In this document: piece by piece, positions 35,333 to 43,529 of the stretch | Numbering within the stretch: position 1 is the first letter of the stretch | How the letters are laid out: each line of letters opens with the position of its first letter | Assembly: GCF_001704635.1 (NCBI RefSeq) | Contig: NZ_MAXF01000013.1 | Coordinates: 64,501 to 128,500, forward strand | DNA length: 64,000 nt | Direction of reading: 5' to 3' | From: Streptomyces sparsogenes | GTDB taxonomy: Bacteria; Actinomycetota; Actinomycetes; Streptomycetales; Streptomycetaceae | Position numbers and translations under genes: made by a program | Notes under the pieces: generated by a model | Seen by the model: only the letters and a program-made list of their open reading frames with translations | Told to the model about the DNA's origin: nothing | The model's database searches: none

Positions 35333-36232
35333 CTAGCCCTTGACCGCGCCCGCGCTGAAGCCGGTGATCAGCCACTTCTGGATGAAGGCGAACACGATGA
35401 CGACCGGTACGGCGGCGATCACGCCGCCCGCCGCGAGGGCTCCCAGATCGACGCTGTCGGCCCCGATGAGCGTGTTGAGGCCGACCGGGATGGTCTGCTT
35501 GTCCTGGGAGCTGAGGAACATCAGGGCGAACAGGAAGTGGTTCCAGCTGTGGACGAAGGCGAAGGAGCCCACCGCGATCAGCCCGGGCCGCAGCAGCGGC
35601 AGCACCACGGCGCAGAAGGCGCGGAAGCGTCCGCAGCCGTCCACCCAGGCCTGTTCCTCCAGGGACACCGGCACATTCCTGATGAACCCGCTGATGAGGA
35701 TCATGGACAGCGGGAGCTGGAAGACCGTCTCCGCGATGACCACGCTCCCCAGCGAGTTGATCATCTGGAGGTTCTTGAAGATCTCGAAGAGCGGGACCAG
35801 CATCAGCGCGCCGGGGATGAACTGCGAGGCCAGCAGCGCGAGCATGAAGCCCTTTTTGATCCGGAAGTCGAAGCGCGCCAGGGCGTAGCCGCCGGCCAGG
35901 GCGACCACCGTGGTCATCACCAGCGAGGAGACCCCGACGATCATGCTGTTCTGGAAGAACGTGCCGAAGCTCCGCTCATTCCAGACCTTGGCGAAGTGCT
36001 CGCCGGTCATCGGCCAGGGCACCAGCGAGGTGGAGCCGGCCGGGCGCAGCGCGAACAGCAGCATCCAGTAGAACGGGATCAGGGTGAACAGCAGGTACAG
36101 GGCCAGCGGGAGGTAGATCTGCCGGCGCGGCACGCCGTCGTCGAGCCCGCGCCCGCGCTTCCCGCGCCGGTCGGCGTCGGGGGCGGCGGCGGGGGCGGGC
36201 GCGAGGCCCTTCTCCGCGAGTGCGGTGGTCAC
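35333..36232 (-). CDS. Carbohydrate ABC transporter permease (MalG-like)
   Basis: 299 residues with six predicted membrane helices, starting LALYLLFTLIPFYWMLLFAL. The EAA loop reads EEQAWVDGCGRFRAFCAVVLPLLRPGL. The protein ends WLITGFSAGAVKG, a MalG-family C-terminus. The GTG at 36232 overlaps the stop of the partner permease (GTGA). No ATP-binding subunit is encoded here; Streptomyces commonly share the MsiK ATPase, encoded elsewhere. Confidence 0.94.
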   Translation of the reverse strand: MTTALAEKGLAPAPAAAPDADRRGKRGRGLDDGVPRRQIYLPLALYLLFTLIPFYWMLLFALRPAGSTSLVPWPMTGEHFAKVWNERSFGTFFQNSMIVGVSSLVMTTVVALAGGYALARFDFRIKKGFMLALLASQFIPGALMLVPLFEIFKNLQMINSLGSVVIAETVFQLPLSMILISGFIRNVPVSLEEQAWVDGCGRFRAFCAVVLPLLRPGLIAVGSFAFVHSWNHFLFALMFLSSQDKQTIPVGLNTLIGADSVDLGALAAGGVIAAVPVVIVFAFIQKWLITGFSAGAVKG

Positions 36233-37155
36233 TTGTTGTCGCCTCCGAACTTGCTCAGGCGCAGATAGAGGATCGAGCAGAAGAGAAGGATCACGAAGGC
36301 GACGGTGGTGAGCGCGGCCGCGTAGCCGAAGTCGTGGCCGTCGATGCCGGTGTTGGCGACGTACAGCGGGAGGGTGGTGGTCTGTCCGGCCGGGCCGCCG
36401 CCGGTGAGGGTGTAGAGCAGGTCGACGTTGTTGAACTCCCACACCCCGCGCAGCAGCGTGGAGAGGATGATCGCGTCCTTCAGGTGCGGCAGGGTGATGT
36501 GGAAGAACTGCCGGGCCCGCCCCGCGCCGTCGACCGAGGCCGCCTCGTACAGGTCCTTCGGGATGGACTGCAGATCGGCGAGGATGAGGATGGCGAAGAA
36601 CGGGACGCCGCGCCACAGTTCGGCGAGGACGGCCGCCCAGAAGACGGTGTCGGGGTCGGAGAGCACCGAGGTGCCGTAGCTGCCGATGCCCGCGTCCGCC
36701 AGGTAGCGGCTGATGCCGGTGGAGGGGTTGTAGAGCAGCATCCAGATGGTGGTGGTCAGCACCCCGGAGACGGCCCACGGCGAGAAGACCAGGGCGCGGG
36801 CGATGCCGCGGCCGATGAAGGTCTGGTTGACCAGCAGGGCGAGGGCCAGGCCGAGGACCAGTTGCAGCAGCACCTCGGTGACGACCCATCTGCCGCTGAA
36901 GGCGAGGGTGTCCCAGAACTGCGGGTCGTCGGTGAAGATCCGGGTGAAGTTGTCCAGGCCCGCGAAGCCGTTCCGCCAGGGCTTGGTGACGTTGTAGTTC
37001 TGCAGGCTGTAGTAGAGGACGCTGAGCATCGGATAGGCGATGAAGCCCAGCATCAGCAGCCCGGCGGGGGCGATCAGCAGATACGGGAGGCGGCGGGTGG
37101 AGCCTCCCGTACGGGGCCGGGGGACCCGGGGTTGTTTCGCCACGGCGTCGGCCAT
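36229..37155 (-). CDS. Carbohydrate ABC transporter permease (MalF-like)
   Basis: 308 residues. Membrane helices begin PYLLIAPAGLLMLGFIAYPMLSVLYYSL. The EAA motif is YEAASVDGAGRARQFFHITLPHLKDAI. First gene of the transporter operon; GGAGAAG lies 7 nt before the ATG. The 149-nt leader upstream carries a LacI-type palindrome. Confidence 0.94.
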   Translation of the reverse strand: MADAVAKQPRVPRPRTGGSTRRLPYLLIAPAGLLMLGFIAYPMLSVLYYSLQNYNVTKPWRNGFAGLDNFTRIFTDDPQFWDTLAFSGRWVVTEVLLQLVLGLALALLVNQTFIGRGIARALVFSPWAVSGVLTTTIWMLLYNPSTGISRYLADAGIGSYGTSVLSDPDTVFWAAVLAELWRGVPFFAILILADLQSIPKDLYEAASVDGAGRARQFFHITLPHLKDAIILSTLLRGVWEFNNVDLLYTLTGGGPAGQTTTLPLYVANTGIDGHDFGYAAALTTVAFVILLFCSILYLRLSKFGGDNK

Positions 37156-37304
37156 GACTGCTTCTCCGTTCTCAGGGGTGCGGGGGGTGCGGGGCTGCGC
37201 GGGGTGCGCGGTGGGGCGTGGGTGCGAGGGGTGCGCGGTCGGGCGGGTGAAGCGCTTACCGAATGTCGTTCGGCATCTCGTGCAAAAGGTGAGCCGACAG
37301 GTGG
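37156..37304 (-). promoter_or_regulatory. Upstream region of the sugar transporter operon with two operator-like palindromes
   Basis: The palindrome AAGCGCTT (37250-37257), within a larger imperfect GGTGAAGCGCTTACC dyad, looks like a LacI-family operator centre. Nine bases farther upstream (minus-strand sense) is CCGAA-N5-TTCGG (37259-37273). The part nearest the gene (37160-37240) is a run of GGGGTGCG repeats. The two dyads nearly abut, so two regulators may compete. Confidence 0.55.
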
Positions 37305-39101
37305 TCAGCCCGCGTAGGGCTCGGGGTCCGCGCCGGGGGCGGCGAGGAAGCGGAAGTCGCAGCCGGTGTCGGCCTGGGTCATCTGTTCCTGGTACAGGGC
37401 GCCGTAGCCGCGGGTGTACCGGGGCGGGGGCGGGGTCCAGGCCGCCCGGCGCCGCTCCAGCTCGGCGTCGTCGACCTCCAGGCGCAGCGTGCGCGCCTCG
37501 ACGTCAAGGGTGATCAGGTCGCCGGTGCGGACCAGGGCGAGCGGGCCGCCGACGTACGACTCGGGCGCGATGTGCAGCACACAGGCGCCGTAGCTGGTGC
37601 CGCTCATCCGCGCGTCGGAGATCCGCACCATGTCCCGCACCCCCTTCTTGAGGAGGTGGTCGGGGATCGGCAGCATCCCGTACTCGGGCATCCCGGGGCC
37701 GCCGAGCGGGCCGGCGTTGCGCAGCACCAGCACGCTGTCCTCGGTGATGCCGAGCGCGGGGTCGTTGATGGTGGCCTGCATCGACTTGTAGTCGTCGAAG
37801 ACGACGGCGGGGCCGGTGTGCTCGAGCAGGTGGCGCTCGCAGGCGATGTGCTTGATCACCGCGCCGTCGGGGCACAGGTTGCCGCGCAGCACCGCCACTC
37901 CCCCCTCGCTCGCCAGCGGGTTGTCGAGCGGGCGGATGACCTCGGGGTCGTGGACCAGGGCGCCGTCGAGCTGCTCGCGCAGGGACGCGTGGGCGACGGT
38001 CGGGCGGTCCAGGTGCAGGGTGTCCCCCAGCCGTGCCAGGAAGCCGGGCAGGCCGCCCGCGAAGTGGAAGTCCTCCATGAGGTAGCGGCCGCCGGGGCGC
38101 AGGTCGGCCAGCACGGGCACGGTGCGGGCGATCCGGTCGAAGTCGTCGAGGGTGAGCGGCACCCCGGACCGCCCGGCCATCGCGATCAGGTGGATCACGG
38201 CGTTGGTGGAGCCGCCGAGCGCCAGCACGGTGGCGACCGCGTCCTCGTACGCCTCCCGGGTGAGGATCTCGGATAACGTGAGGTCCTGCCAGACCAGTTC
38301 GACGACACGCAGCCCGGAGGCCGCGGCCATCCGGTCGTGCCCGGAGTCGACGGCCGGGATGGAGGAGGCGCCGGGGACCGTGACCCCCAGCGTCTCGGCG
38401 GCGGCCGTCAGCGTCGAGGCGGTGCCCATGGTCATGCAGTGGCCGGGCGAACGGGCCAGGCCGCTCTCCAGCTCGGACATCTCGCAGTCGCCGATGAGCC
38501 CGGCCCGCTTGTCGTCCCAGTACTTCCACATGTCGGTGCCCGAGCCCAGGACCTCGTTGCGCCAGTGGCCCGGCAGCATCGGCCCGGCCGGCACGAAGAC
38601 CGTCGGCAGGTCGGCGGTGGCGGCCCCCATCAGCAGCGCGGGGGTGCTCTTGTCGCAGCCGCCCATGAGGACCGCGCCGTCCACCGGATAGGAGCGCAGC
38701 AACTCCTCGGTCTCCATGGCCAGCAGATTGCGGTAGAGCATGGGCGTCGGCTTCTGGAAGGTCTCCGAGAGCGTCGACACCGGGAATTCCAGCGGGAATC
38801 CGCCGGCCTGCCACACCCCGCGTTTGACCGCCTGGGCGCGGTCCCGCAGGTGCGCGTGGCAGGGGTTGATGTCGCTCCAGGTGTTGAGGATCGCGATGAC
38901 CGGCTTGCCGAGGTGCTCCTCGGGGAGGTAGCCGAGCTGGCGGGTGCGGGCCCGGTGGCTGAAGGAGCGCAGCCCCTCGGTGCCGTACCACTGGTGGCTG
39001 CGCAGCTCCTCCGGCTTCTTTCTCCGGGGGGTCGCGGGGGGCTCGGGGGGCTCGGGGGTCGCGGGGGGCTCGGGGGTCGCGGGGGGCGCGGGGGGCGTCA
39101 T
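37305..39101 (-). CDS. IlvD/EDD-family sugar-acid dehydratase (L-arabinonate/D-xylonate type)
   Basis: 598-residue Fe-S dehydratase. Cluster and substrate residues: NTWSDINPCHAHLRDRAQ, LMGGCDKSTPALLMGA and SPGHCMTMGTASTLTAAAETLGV, the last resembling the C-N-T-M-G-T-A motif of pentonate dehydratases rather than IlvD proper. ISDARMSGTSYG is near the C-terminus. A Pro/Thr/Glu-rich repeat (PEPPATP) forms an N-terminal extension of about 25 residues. It overlaps the DHDPS-like gene by ATGA. Likely reaction: L-arabinonate (or a related sugar acid) to the 2-keto-3-deoxy acid. Confidence 0.87.
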   Translation of the reverse strand: MTPPAPPATPEPPATPEPPEPPATPRRKKPEELRSHQWYGTEGLRSFSHRARTRQLGYLPEEHLGKPVIAILNTWSDINPCHAHLRDRAQAVKRGVWQAGGFPLEFPVSTLSETFQKPTPMLYRNLLAMETEELLRSYPVDGAVLMGGCDKSTPALLMGAATADLPTVFVPAGPMLPGHWRNEVLGSGTDMWKYWDDKRAGLIGDCEMSELESGLARSPGHCMTMGTASTLTAAAETLGVTVPGASSIPAVDSGHDRMAAASGLRVVELVWQDLTLSEILTREAYEDAVATVLALGGSTNAVIHLIAMAGRSGVPLTLDDFDRIARTVPVLADLRPGGRYLMEDFHFAGGLPGFLARLGDTLHLDRPTVAHASLREQLDGALVHDPEVIRPLDNPLASEGGVAVLRGNLCPDGAVIKHIACERHLLEHTGPAVVFDDYKSMQATINDPALGITEDSVLVLRNAGPLGGPGMPEYGMLPIPDHLLKKGVRDMVRISDARMSGTSYGACVLHIAPESYVGGPLALVRTGDLITLDVEARTLRLEVDDAELERRRAAWTPPPPRYTRGYGALYQEQMTQADTGCDFRFLAAPGADPEPYAG

Positions 39102-40000
39102 ATCGCCCACCCCTGGATCAGCGCGGCGACTTCGGCGCGCTGCGGCTCGGGCAGCGCGCTGCCGGGCGGGCGGATGTCGCGGCGGCACAGGCCGAGCGCA
39201 GCAAGCGCTTCCTTCACGACGCTGACGTTGTTGGCCGACTGCTGTGCGGCGCGCAGGTCCTCGAACCGCCGGATCTGCTCCCACACCTTCATGGCGGCCG
39301 GGTAGTCCCCGGCGCGCAGCGCGCCCAGCATGTCGAGCGAGACCTTCGGGGCGACGTTGACCAGGCCGGAGGTGAAGCCGGTGGCGCCGACGGCCCAGTA
39401 CGAGGGCGCGTACAGCTCGGCCAGCCCGGCCACCCACACGAAGCGGTCGAGCCCCGCGTCGCGGGCGACGGCGGCGAAGCGCGCGGCGTCGGGCACCGCG
39501 TACTTGACCCCGATCACATTGGGGCAGGCCTCGCCGAGCCGGGCGATCGCGGACCCCTCGATCAGCGGGTTGCGCAGATACGGCACCACCCCCAGCTCGG
39601 GCACGGCCTCGGCGATGGCGCGGTGGTAGTCGACCCAGCCGTCCTGGGAGACGTACGGATGGACCGGCTGGTGCACCATCACCATCCCGGCGCCCGCCTC
39701 GCGGGCGTGGCGCGCGGCCTCGACGGCGGTGGTCACGTCGTGCCCGACGCCGACGAGGACGGCGGCCCGGTCGCCGGTCTCCGCCACGGTCAGCTCGGTG
39801 ACCAGGCGGCGCTCGGCGAGGGTGAGGGCGTAGAACTCGCCGGTGTTGCCGTTGGGCGTGACGGCCTTGACGCCGCCGTCCAGGAGCCGGCGCAGCAGGG
39901 CCCGGTAGGTGTCCTGGTCCACGGCGCCCTCGGCATCGTACGGAGTCACCGGGATCGCCACGACATCCGCGAGCGCCGCCCTCAGTGGCGAGTAGTCCAT
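39098..40000 (-). CDS. DHDPS/NAL-family lyase or dehydratase (2-keto-3-deoxypentonate candidate)
   Basis: 300-residue TIM barrel. Seen: VVAIPVTPYDAEGAVD, GVKAVTPNGNTGEFYALTLAERR (substrate loop), GVVPYLRNPL with the proton-relay Tyr, and IGVKYAV with the Schiff-base Lys. Its operon with a pentonate-type dehydratase suggests 2-keto-3-deoxy-L-arabinonate dehydratase, giving alpha-ketoglutarate semialdehyde. An aldolase yielding pyruvate plus glycolaldehyde is the alternative. The ATG at 40000 follows a GGAAAGGCTCC leader. Confidence 0.83.
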   Translation of the reverse strand: MDYSPLRAALADVVAIPVTPYDAEGAVDQDTYRALLRRLLDGGVKAVTPNGNTGEFYALTLAERRLVTELTVAETGDRAAVLVGVGHDVTTAVEAARHAREAGAGMVMVHQPVHPYVSQDGWVDYHRAIAEAVPELGVVPYLRNPLIEGSAIARLGEACPNVIGVKYAVPDAARFAAVARDAGLDRFVWVAGLAELYAPSYWAVGATGFTSGLVNVAPKVSLDMLGALRAGDYPAAMKVWEQIRRFEDLRAAQQSANNVSVVKEALAALGLCRRDIRPPGSALPEPQRAEVAALIQGWAI

Positions 40001-40019
40001 ACGGAGCCTTTCCCTTCTG

Positions 40020-40207
40020 GTCGAGCCGGCCGGGCTGGCCGGGCCGGTCGGGCTGGTGGGGCTGGTCGGGCTGGTGGGGCTGGTCTGGCCGGTGACGGTC
40101 GTCGGTGGAGCGGGGGCGGAGCGGGGGCGGAGCGGGGCCGGTGCGGGGGCGGTGCGGGGTGGAACGGGGGCGGTACGGGGGCGGTACGGGGCGGTACGGG
40201 GGTGGGG
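40020..40207. repeat. Two GC-rich minisatellite blocks between DHDPS-like gene and gntR
   Basis: Block 1 (about 40023-40107) repeats GGTCGGGCTGGTGGGGCT. Block 2 (about 40108-40205) repeats GCGGGGGCGGAG and then GGGGCGGTACG. The units are degenerate and lie in the leader of the DHDPS-like gene. No conserved coding is evident. Confidence 0.75.
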
Positions 40208-40254
40208 CGCGTGGGCGCGTGCGGGACCGTCCCCTCGACGCACGCGCCCACGCG
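40208..40254 (-). terminator. Terminator of the gntR gene, 16-bp perfect stem
   Basis: Arms 40208-40223 and 40239-40254 (core CGCGTGGGCGCGTGCG) around a 15-nt loop, starting 3 nt after the minus-strand gntR stop. It separates gntR from the DHDPS-like gene, which then needs its own promoter. Confidence 0.8.
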
Positions 40255-40256
40255 GT

Positions 40257-40946
40257 CTAGGTGGCCGCCTCGGCGGCCCGGCTTCCGGCGCCCGCGACCG
40301 GGCCCTCGCCCGCGGCCTCCGGGAAGGCGCGCCGGACGAAGGAGGCGATGTGGTCGCGCAGCGCCTCGGCGGCGCCGTCCGCGTCGCCGTCGAGCGCGCG
40401 GGCCAGGATCTCGCGGTGCTCGCGCGCCTCCCGCTCCCAGGACGGGACCGCCTGCCAGGCGACGGCGGAGACCAGGGCGGCCTGGTCGCGCAGCTCGTCG
40501 AGGATCCCGGTCAGCAGCGGGTTGCCGCAGGGCAGGTAGAGCGCGCGGTGGAAGTCGCGGTTGGCCAGCGAGCGCCCGGCCGGGTCGGCGGCGGCGTCGG
40601 AGCGCTCCAGCGCGGCGCTCGCGCCGGCCAGGTCGGCGCGCGTGGTGACGGTGCGGCGCAGCGCCTCGGGCTCCAGCAGCAGCCGGACGTCGTAGACGGC
40701 CTGCGCCATGGCGGTGTCGACGGTGCGCACGGTCGCGCCCTTGTACTCGCTCATCACGACGAGCCCCCGGCCGGCGAGGGTCTTGAGGGCCTCCCGGACC
40801 GGGGTCTTGGAGACGCCGAACTGGGCGGCCAGCTCGGTCTCGACGAGGGGCTGGCCGGGCCGCAGCCGTCCGGTGAGGATCGCGTGCTTGACCGCCTCCA
40901 GTACATACTGCGTACGGGAGGGGACCGGGCTCGGCGTCATGTCCAT
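40257..40946 (-). CDS. GntR/FadR-family (FCD) transcriptional regulator
   Basis: About 229 residues. N-terminal winged HTH (QYVLEAVKHAILTGRLRPGQPLVETELAAQFGVSKTPVREALKTLAGRGLV) and C-terminal FCD domain with metal-site residues (VYDVRLLLEPEAL, NRDFHRALYLPCGNPLL, EHREILARAL). FCD regulators respond to sugar acids and uronates, matching the flanking genes. The ATG at 40946 is preferred; a GTG at 40964 is possible. Palindromes TCATATATGA and CGTAC-N3-GTACG lie upstream. Confidence 0.92.
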   Translation of the reverse strand: MDMTPSPVPSRTQYVLEAVKHAILTGRLRPGQPLVETELAAQFGVSKTPVREALKTLAGRGLVVMSEYKGATVRTVDTAMAQAVYDVRLLLEPEALRRTVTTRADLAGASAALERSDAAADPAGRSLANRDFHRALYLPCGNPLLTGILDELRDQAALVSAVAWQAVPSWEREAREHREILARALDGDADGAAEALRDHIASFVRRAFPEAAGEGPVAGAGSRAAEAAT

Positions 40947-40974
40947 GGGGCTCTCAGATCTCACATATCGCGTC

Positions 40975-40997
40975 TCATATATGACGTACGGAGTACG
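40975..40997. promoter_or_regulatory. GntR autoregulation candidate: TCATATATGA plus CGTACGGAGTACG
   Basis: Two adjacent perfect inverted repeats (40975-40984; 40985-40997), 29 nt upstream of the gntR ATG. The AT-rich first one stands out in this GC-rich sequence and fits a promoter/operator overlap. Confidence 0.5.
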
Positions 40998-41100
40998 ACG
41001 CGATGAAATTAGGGCCGCCCGGGGGGTTCGTCAACGGTTCTGACAGAAAACGCTTGCTGCGATGCGGTTCCCCGAGCGGCCCTGGTGAGTTGGGGGCGTG

Positions 41101-42300
41101 TCAGGGAAGGCGTTCGAGCGCGGTGCGCACCGCCGCGAGGTCCGCGTCGGAGGCCAGTCCCGCGTGGTAGAGGCGGATTTCGTCCGCGCCGAGCCCGGCC
41201 GCGTGCGTGGCGTCGGCCTCCAGGGTGGCGGGGCTGCCGCCCATGCCGGCCACGACGGTGAAGTTCGCGGCCAGGGTGGTGCGTTCGGTCCTGTGCGGCG
41301 CGAAGGGGGTGAGCACATCGGTCCGCGCCGCGTCGCTCCCGGTGCAGGGCAGCACCACCCCGTCGGCGTGGCGGAGGATGCCCGCCGGGTCCACCCCGGC
41401 GTTGGCCCCGAGGCGGTGGGGCGCCGGGTCGGCGTGCAGCAGCACCTGGAACGGGCCGCCTGCCGCCTCCCGTACGGCCGCGACGGCGTCCCGCTGCAAC
41501 TCGGCCGCGACCCGGTCGCGCCAGGCCGCGAAGGTGGCCGCGTGGTCGCCGCCGAGCAGCTTCTCCACCTCGGCCCACTCGGCGGCCCGGTCGCCGCCAC
41601 CCTGGCCCGCCTCCCCTGCCCAGACCGGCCTCAGGGCCCGCAGTACGGCCCGCCGCAGCTCCTCCGGGTCGGCGCCGAGCGAGGCGTAGCCGGCGTGGCA
41701 GCTGTCGCAGAAGCACAGCGACATCAGGTACTGGGCCGCGCCGCCGAGCGGGACCCCGCCGATCTTGTCGTGCGCGTGCAGGTGGGCGACCCCGTACCAG
41801 CCGCAGGACTCCAGCTCGGTGCCGAGGGTGCCGGGCCGCACCGCCGCCTCGGCGGCCAGGTCGACCACGTACGAGCGCACCTCGGGGCGGGCGACGCACG
41901 GCGCCCAGGGGTAGTGGTCGCCGTAGGCGTTGCGCACGGAGGTGCGCGGATGCTCGTCGCCCAGGCGGGAGTTGTGCGCGAGGACCACCCAGGAGTGCAC
42001 CTCGAGCCCGGCGTCGGCCAGCGCGCGGGCCGCCTCGCCGTACGGGTCGGCGCCCTCCACCCAGGACTGCCGGTACGGGCGCAGCGGGCGGTCCGCCCAG
42101 CGCTCGGGGTCCGGCGGGTAGAGGACTGCGGCGTGCCGGGCGGTGACGACGCGGTGGCGCGGGTGGCGCGGCGTCAGCGCGCGGGTGGAGTGGTAGGCGG
42201 AGGCGAGGGTGACCTGCTGGACGCCGAGGTCGGCGATGCGGCGGGCGGCGTCCGGGTCGCCGACGACGTCCCAGGGGTAGACGAAGGCGGAGGCTTTCAA
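41101..42300 (-). CDS. Uncharacterised TIM-barrel-like protein in the kdgD operon
   Basis: 399 residues; function not recognised. It begins SAFVYPWDVVGDPDAARRIADLGVQQVTLASAYHSTRALTPRHP, then has HSWVVLAHNSRLG, NAYGD, a central ESCGWYGVAHLHAHDKIGG, and LCFCDSCHAGY with a CxC-x2-C group that could bind metal. The last third repeats beta/alpha units ending LGADEIRLYHAGLASDADL. The layout resembles glycoside-hydrolase-like barrels. The start is a TTG, supported by GAGGGG 9 nt upstream. It is only 22 nt after the 5-dehydro-4-deoxyglucarate dehydratase gene, so a role in sugar-acid metabolism is inferred. Confidence 0.8.
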   Translation of the reverse strand: MKASAFVYPWDVVGDPDAARRIADLGVQQVTLASAYHSTRALTPRHPRHRVVTARHAAVLYPPDPERWADRPLRPYRQSWVEGADPYGEAARALADAGLEVHSWVVLAHNSRLGDEHPRTSVRNAYGDHYPWAPCVARPEVRSYVVDLAAEAAVRPGTLGTELESCGWYGVAHLHAHDKIGGVPLGGAAQYLMSLCFCDSCHAGYASLGADPEELRRAVLRALRPVWAGEAGQGGGDRAAEWAEVEKLLGGDHAATFAAWRDRVAAELQRDAVAAVREAAGGPFQVLLHADPAPHRLGANAGVDPAGILRHADGVVLPCTGSDAARTDVLTPFAPHRTERTTLAANFTVVAGMGGSPATLEADATHAAGLGADEIRLYHAGLASDADLAAVRTALERLP

Positions 42301-42322
42301 CGCGGTTTTCCCCTCGGGGTGG

Positions 42323-43261
42323 TCAGGCTTCGGAGGTGGGGACCAGGGCCAGCCCGCGCTCGATCAGCTCGGCCAGTTCCTTGAGGTGGGCGGGGCTGGG
42401 CTCGGACAGCGGCGGGCGCACCTCGCCGACGTCCAGGCCACGCAGCCGCACCCCCGCCTTGACCAGCGAGACGGCATAGCCGCGCCCTTGGTTGCGCAGC
42501 TCCACCAGCGGCCGGTAGAAGCCGTCGAGCAGCGCGTTGCACATCGCGTCGTCGCCGGTGGTGAGGGCCTTGTGGAAGGCGAGGGCGATCTCGGGGGCGA
42601 AGCAGAAGACCGCGGAGGAGTAGAGCAGCACGCCGATGCCGCGGTAGGCGAGGCCGGTCAGCTCTGCGGTGGGCAGCCCGTTGAAGTAGAGGAACTTCCC
42701 CTCGGGATCCTCGGCGCGCACCGCGCTGACGATGCGCTGGAGCAGGTCCAGGTCGCCGAGGCCGTCCTTGAGCCCGATGATGCCGGGCACCTTGGCGAGT
42801 TCGACCACGGTCGGCGGGGTGAGGACGACGTTGTCGCGCTGGTAGACGATGACGTCGAGATCCGTCGCGCCCGCGAGCGCGGTGTAGTGCCGCAGCAGCC
42901 CCTCCTGGGAGGCGACGACCAGGTACGGGGGCATGGCCAGCAGCCCGTCGGCCCCGGCCTCCTCGGCGAGCCGCGCGTACCGGATGGCGAGCGCGGTCCC
43001 GTAGCCCGCCCCGGCGACCACCGGTACGCGCCCGGCGGCCTCCTCCACGGCGGCGGCGACGACGGCGCGGAACTCCTCGGGGGTGAGCGCGTGGAACTCA
43101 CCGGTGCCGCAGCACGCGAACACGGCGGCCGCCCCCGCCTCGATCCCGCCGCGCACATGCGCGCGGTAGGTGTCGAGGTCCAGGGCGCCGTCGGGCCCGT
43201 AGGCGGTCACGGGGAAGAACAGCAGGCCGTCAAGGCGCTCGGCGAGTGAGGCTGAGGTCAC
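42323..43261 (-). CDS. kdgD: 5-dehydro-4-deoxyglucarate dehydratase KdgD
   Basis: 312-residue DHDPS-fold decarboxylating dehydratase (EC 4.2.1.41 type) turning 5-keto-4-deoxyglucarate into alpha-ketoglutarate semialdehyde and CO2. Marks of the subfamily: LLFFPVTAYGPDGALDLDTYRAHV, AVFACCGTGEFHALTPEEF, YQRDNVVL (Tyr), IGLKDGLGDLDLL with the Schiff-base Lys, LYFNGLPTAE and LYSSAVFCFAPEIAL. GTG start with GGGAGAG upstream. It is divergent from uronate dehydrogenase, the other end of the same pathway. Confidence 0.93.
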   Translation of the reverse strand: MTSASLAERLDGLLFFPVTAYGPDGALDLDTYRAHVRGGIEAGAAAVFACCGTGEFHALTPEEFRAVVAAAVEEAAGRVPVVAGAGYGTALAIRYARLAEEAGADGLLAMPPYLVVASQEGLLRHYTALAGATDLDVIVYQRDNVVLTPPTVVELAKVPGIIGLKDGLGDLDLLQRIVSAVRAEDPEGKFLYFNGLPTAELTGLAYRGIGVLLYSSAVFCFAPEIALAFHKALTTGDDAMCNALLDGFYRPLVELRNQGRGYAVSLVKAGVRLRGLDVGEVRPPLSEPSPAHLKELAELIERGLALVPTSEA

Positions 43262-43529
43262 GGGCTCTCCCTGTCCTGTGTGCCGACGTGCCGTCAACTC
43301 ACCGGCGCATACACGTTTCTGATCGTCATCCATATTCTTGAACGCTGCCACGGTAGGGCAGCCCGGCCGCGCCGGTCAAGGCGCGCGCACCCCCGTGGAG
43401 ACGCGTCGGACACCCGCCCGACACCGCCTCACGCGCCCCTTGACTCACCCCCGCCCCCTCCCTAGCGTGTCCATGTTTATGAACAGCATCTCCGCATGAA
43501 TTTCCATCCTTGACGGAGGAGATCCCCAC
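43262..43529. promoter_or_regulatory. Divergent kdgD-udh control region
   Basis: A good promoter for udh is visible: TTGACT (43440-43445), 17-nt spacer, TAGCGT (43463-43468). Just downstream is the inverted repeat GTTTATGAAC (43475-43484). A related ATTCTTGAAC lies on the kdgD side (43334-43343). The shared T-x-T-GAAC motif in both halves suggests one regulator controlling both genes, possibly the GntR protein at 40257. Confidence 0.6.

Noticed and set aside
40020..40207. CRISPR-like array
   Set aside because: Units are short, degenerate and contiguous, without unique spacers; no cas gene nearby. The same holds for the repeats at 2524-2840, 46412-46478 and 60040-60195.
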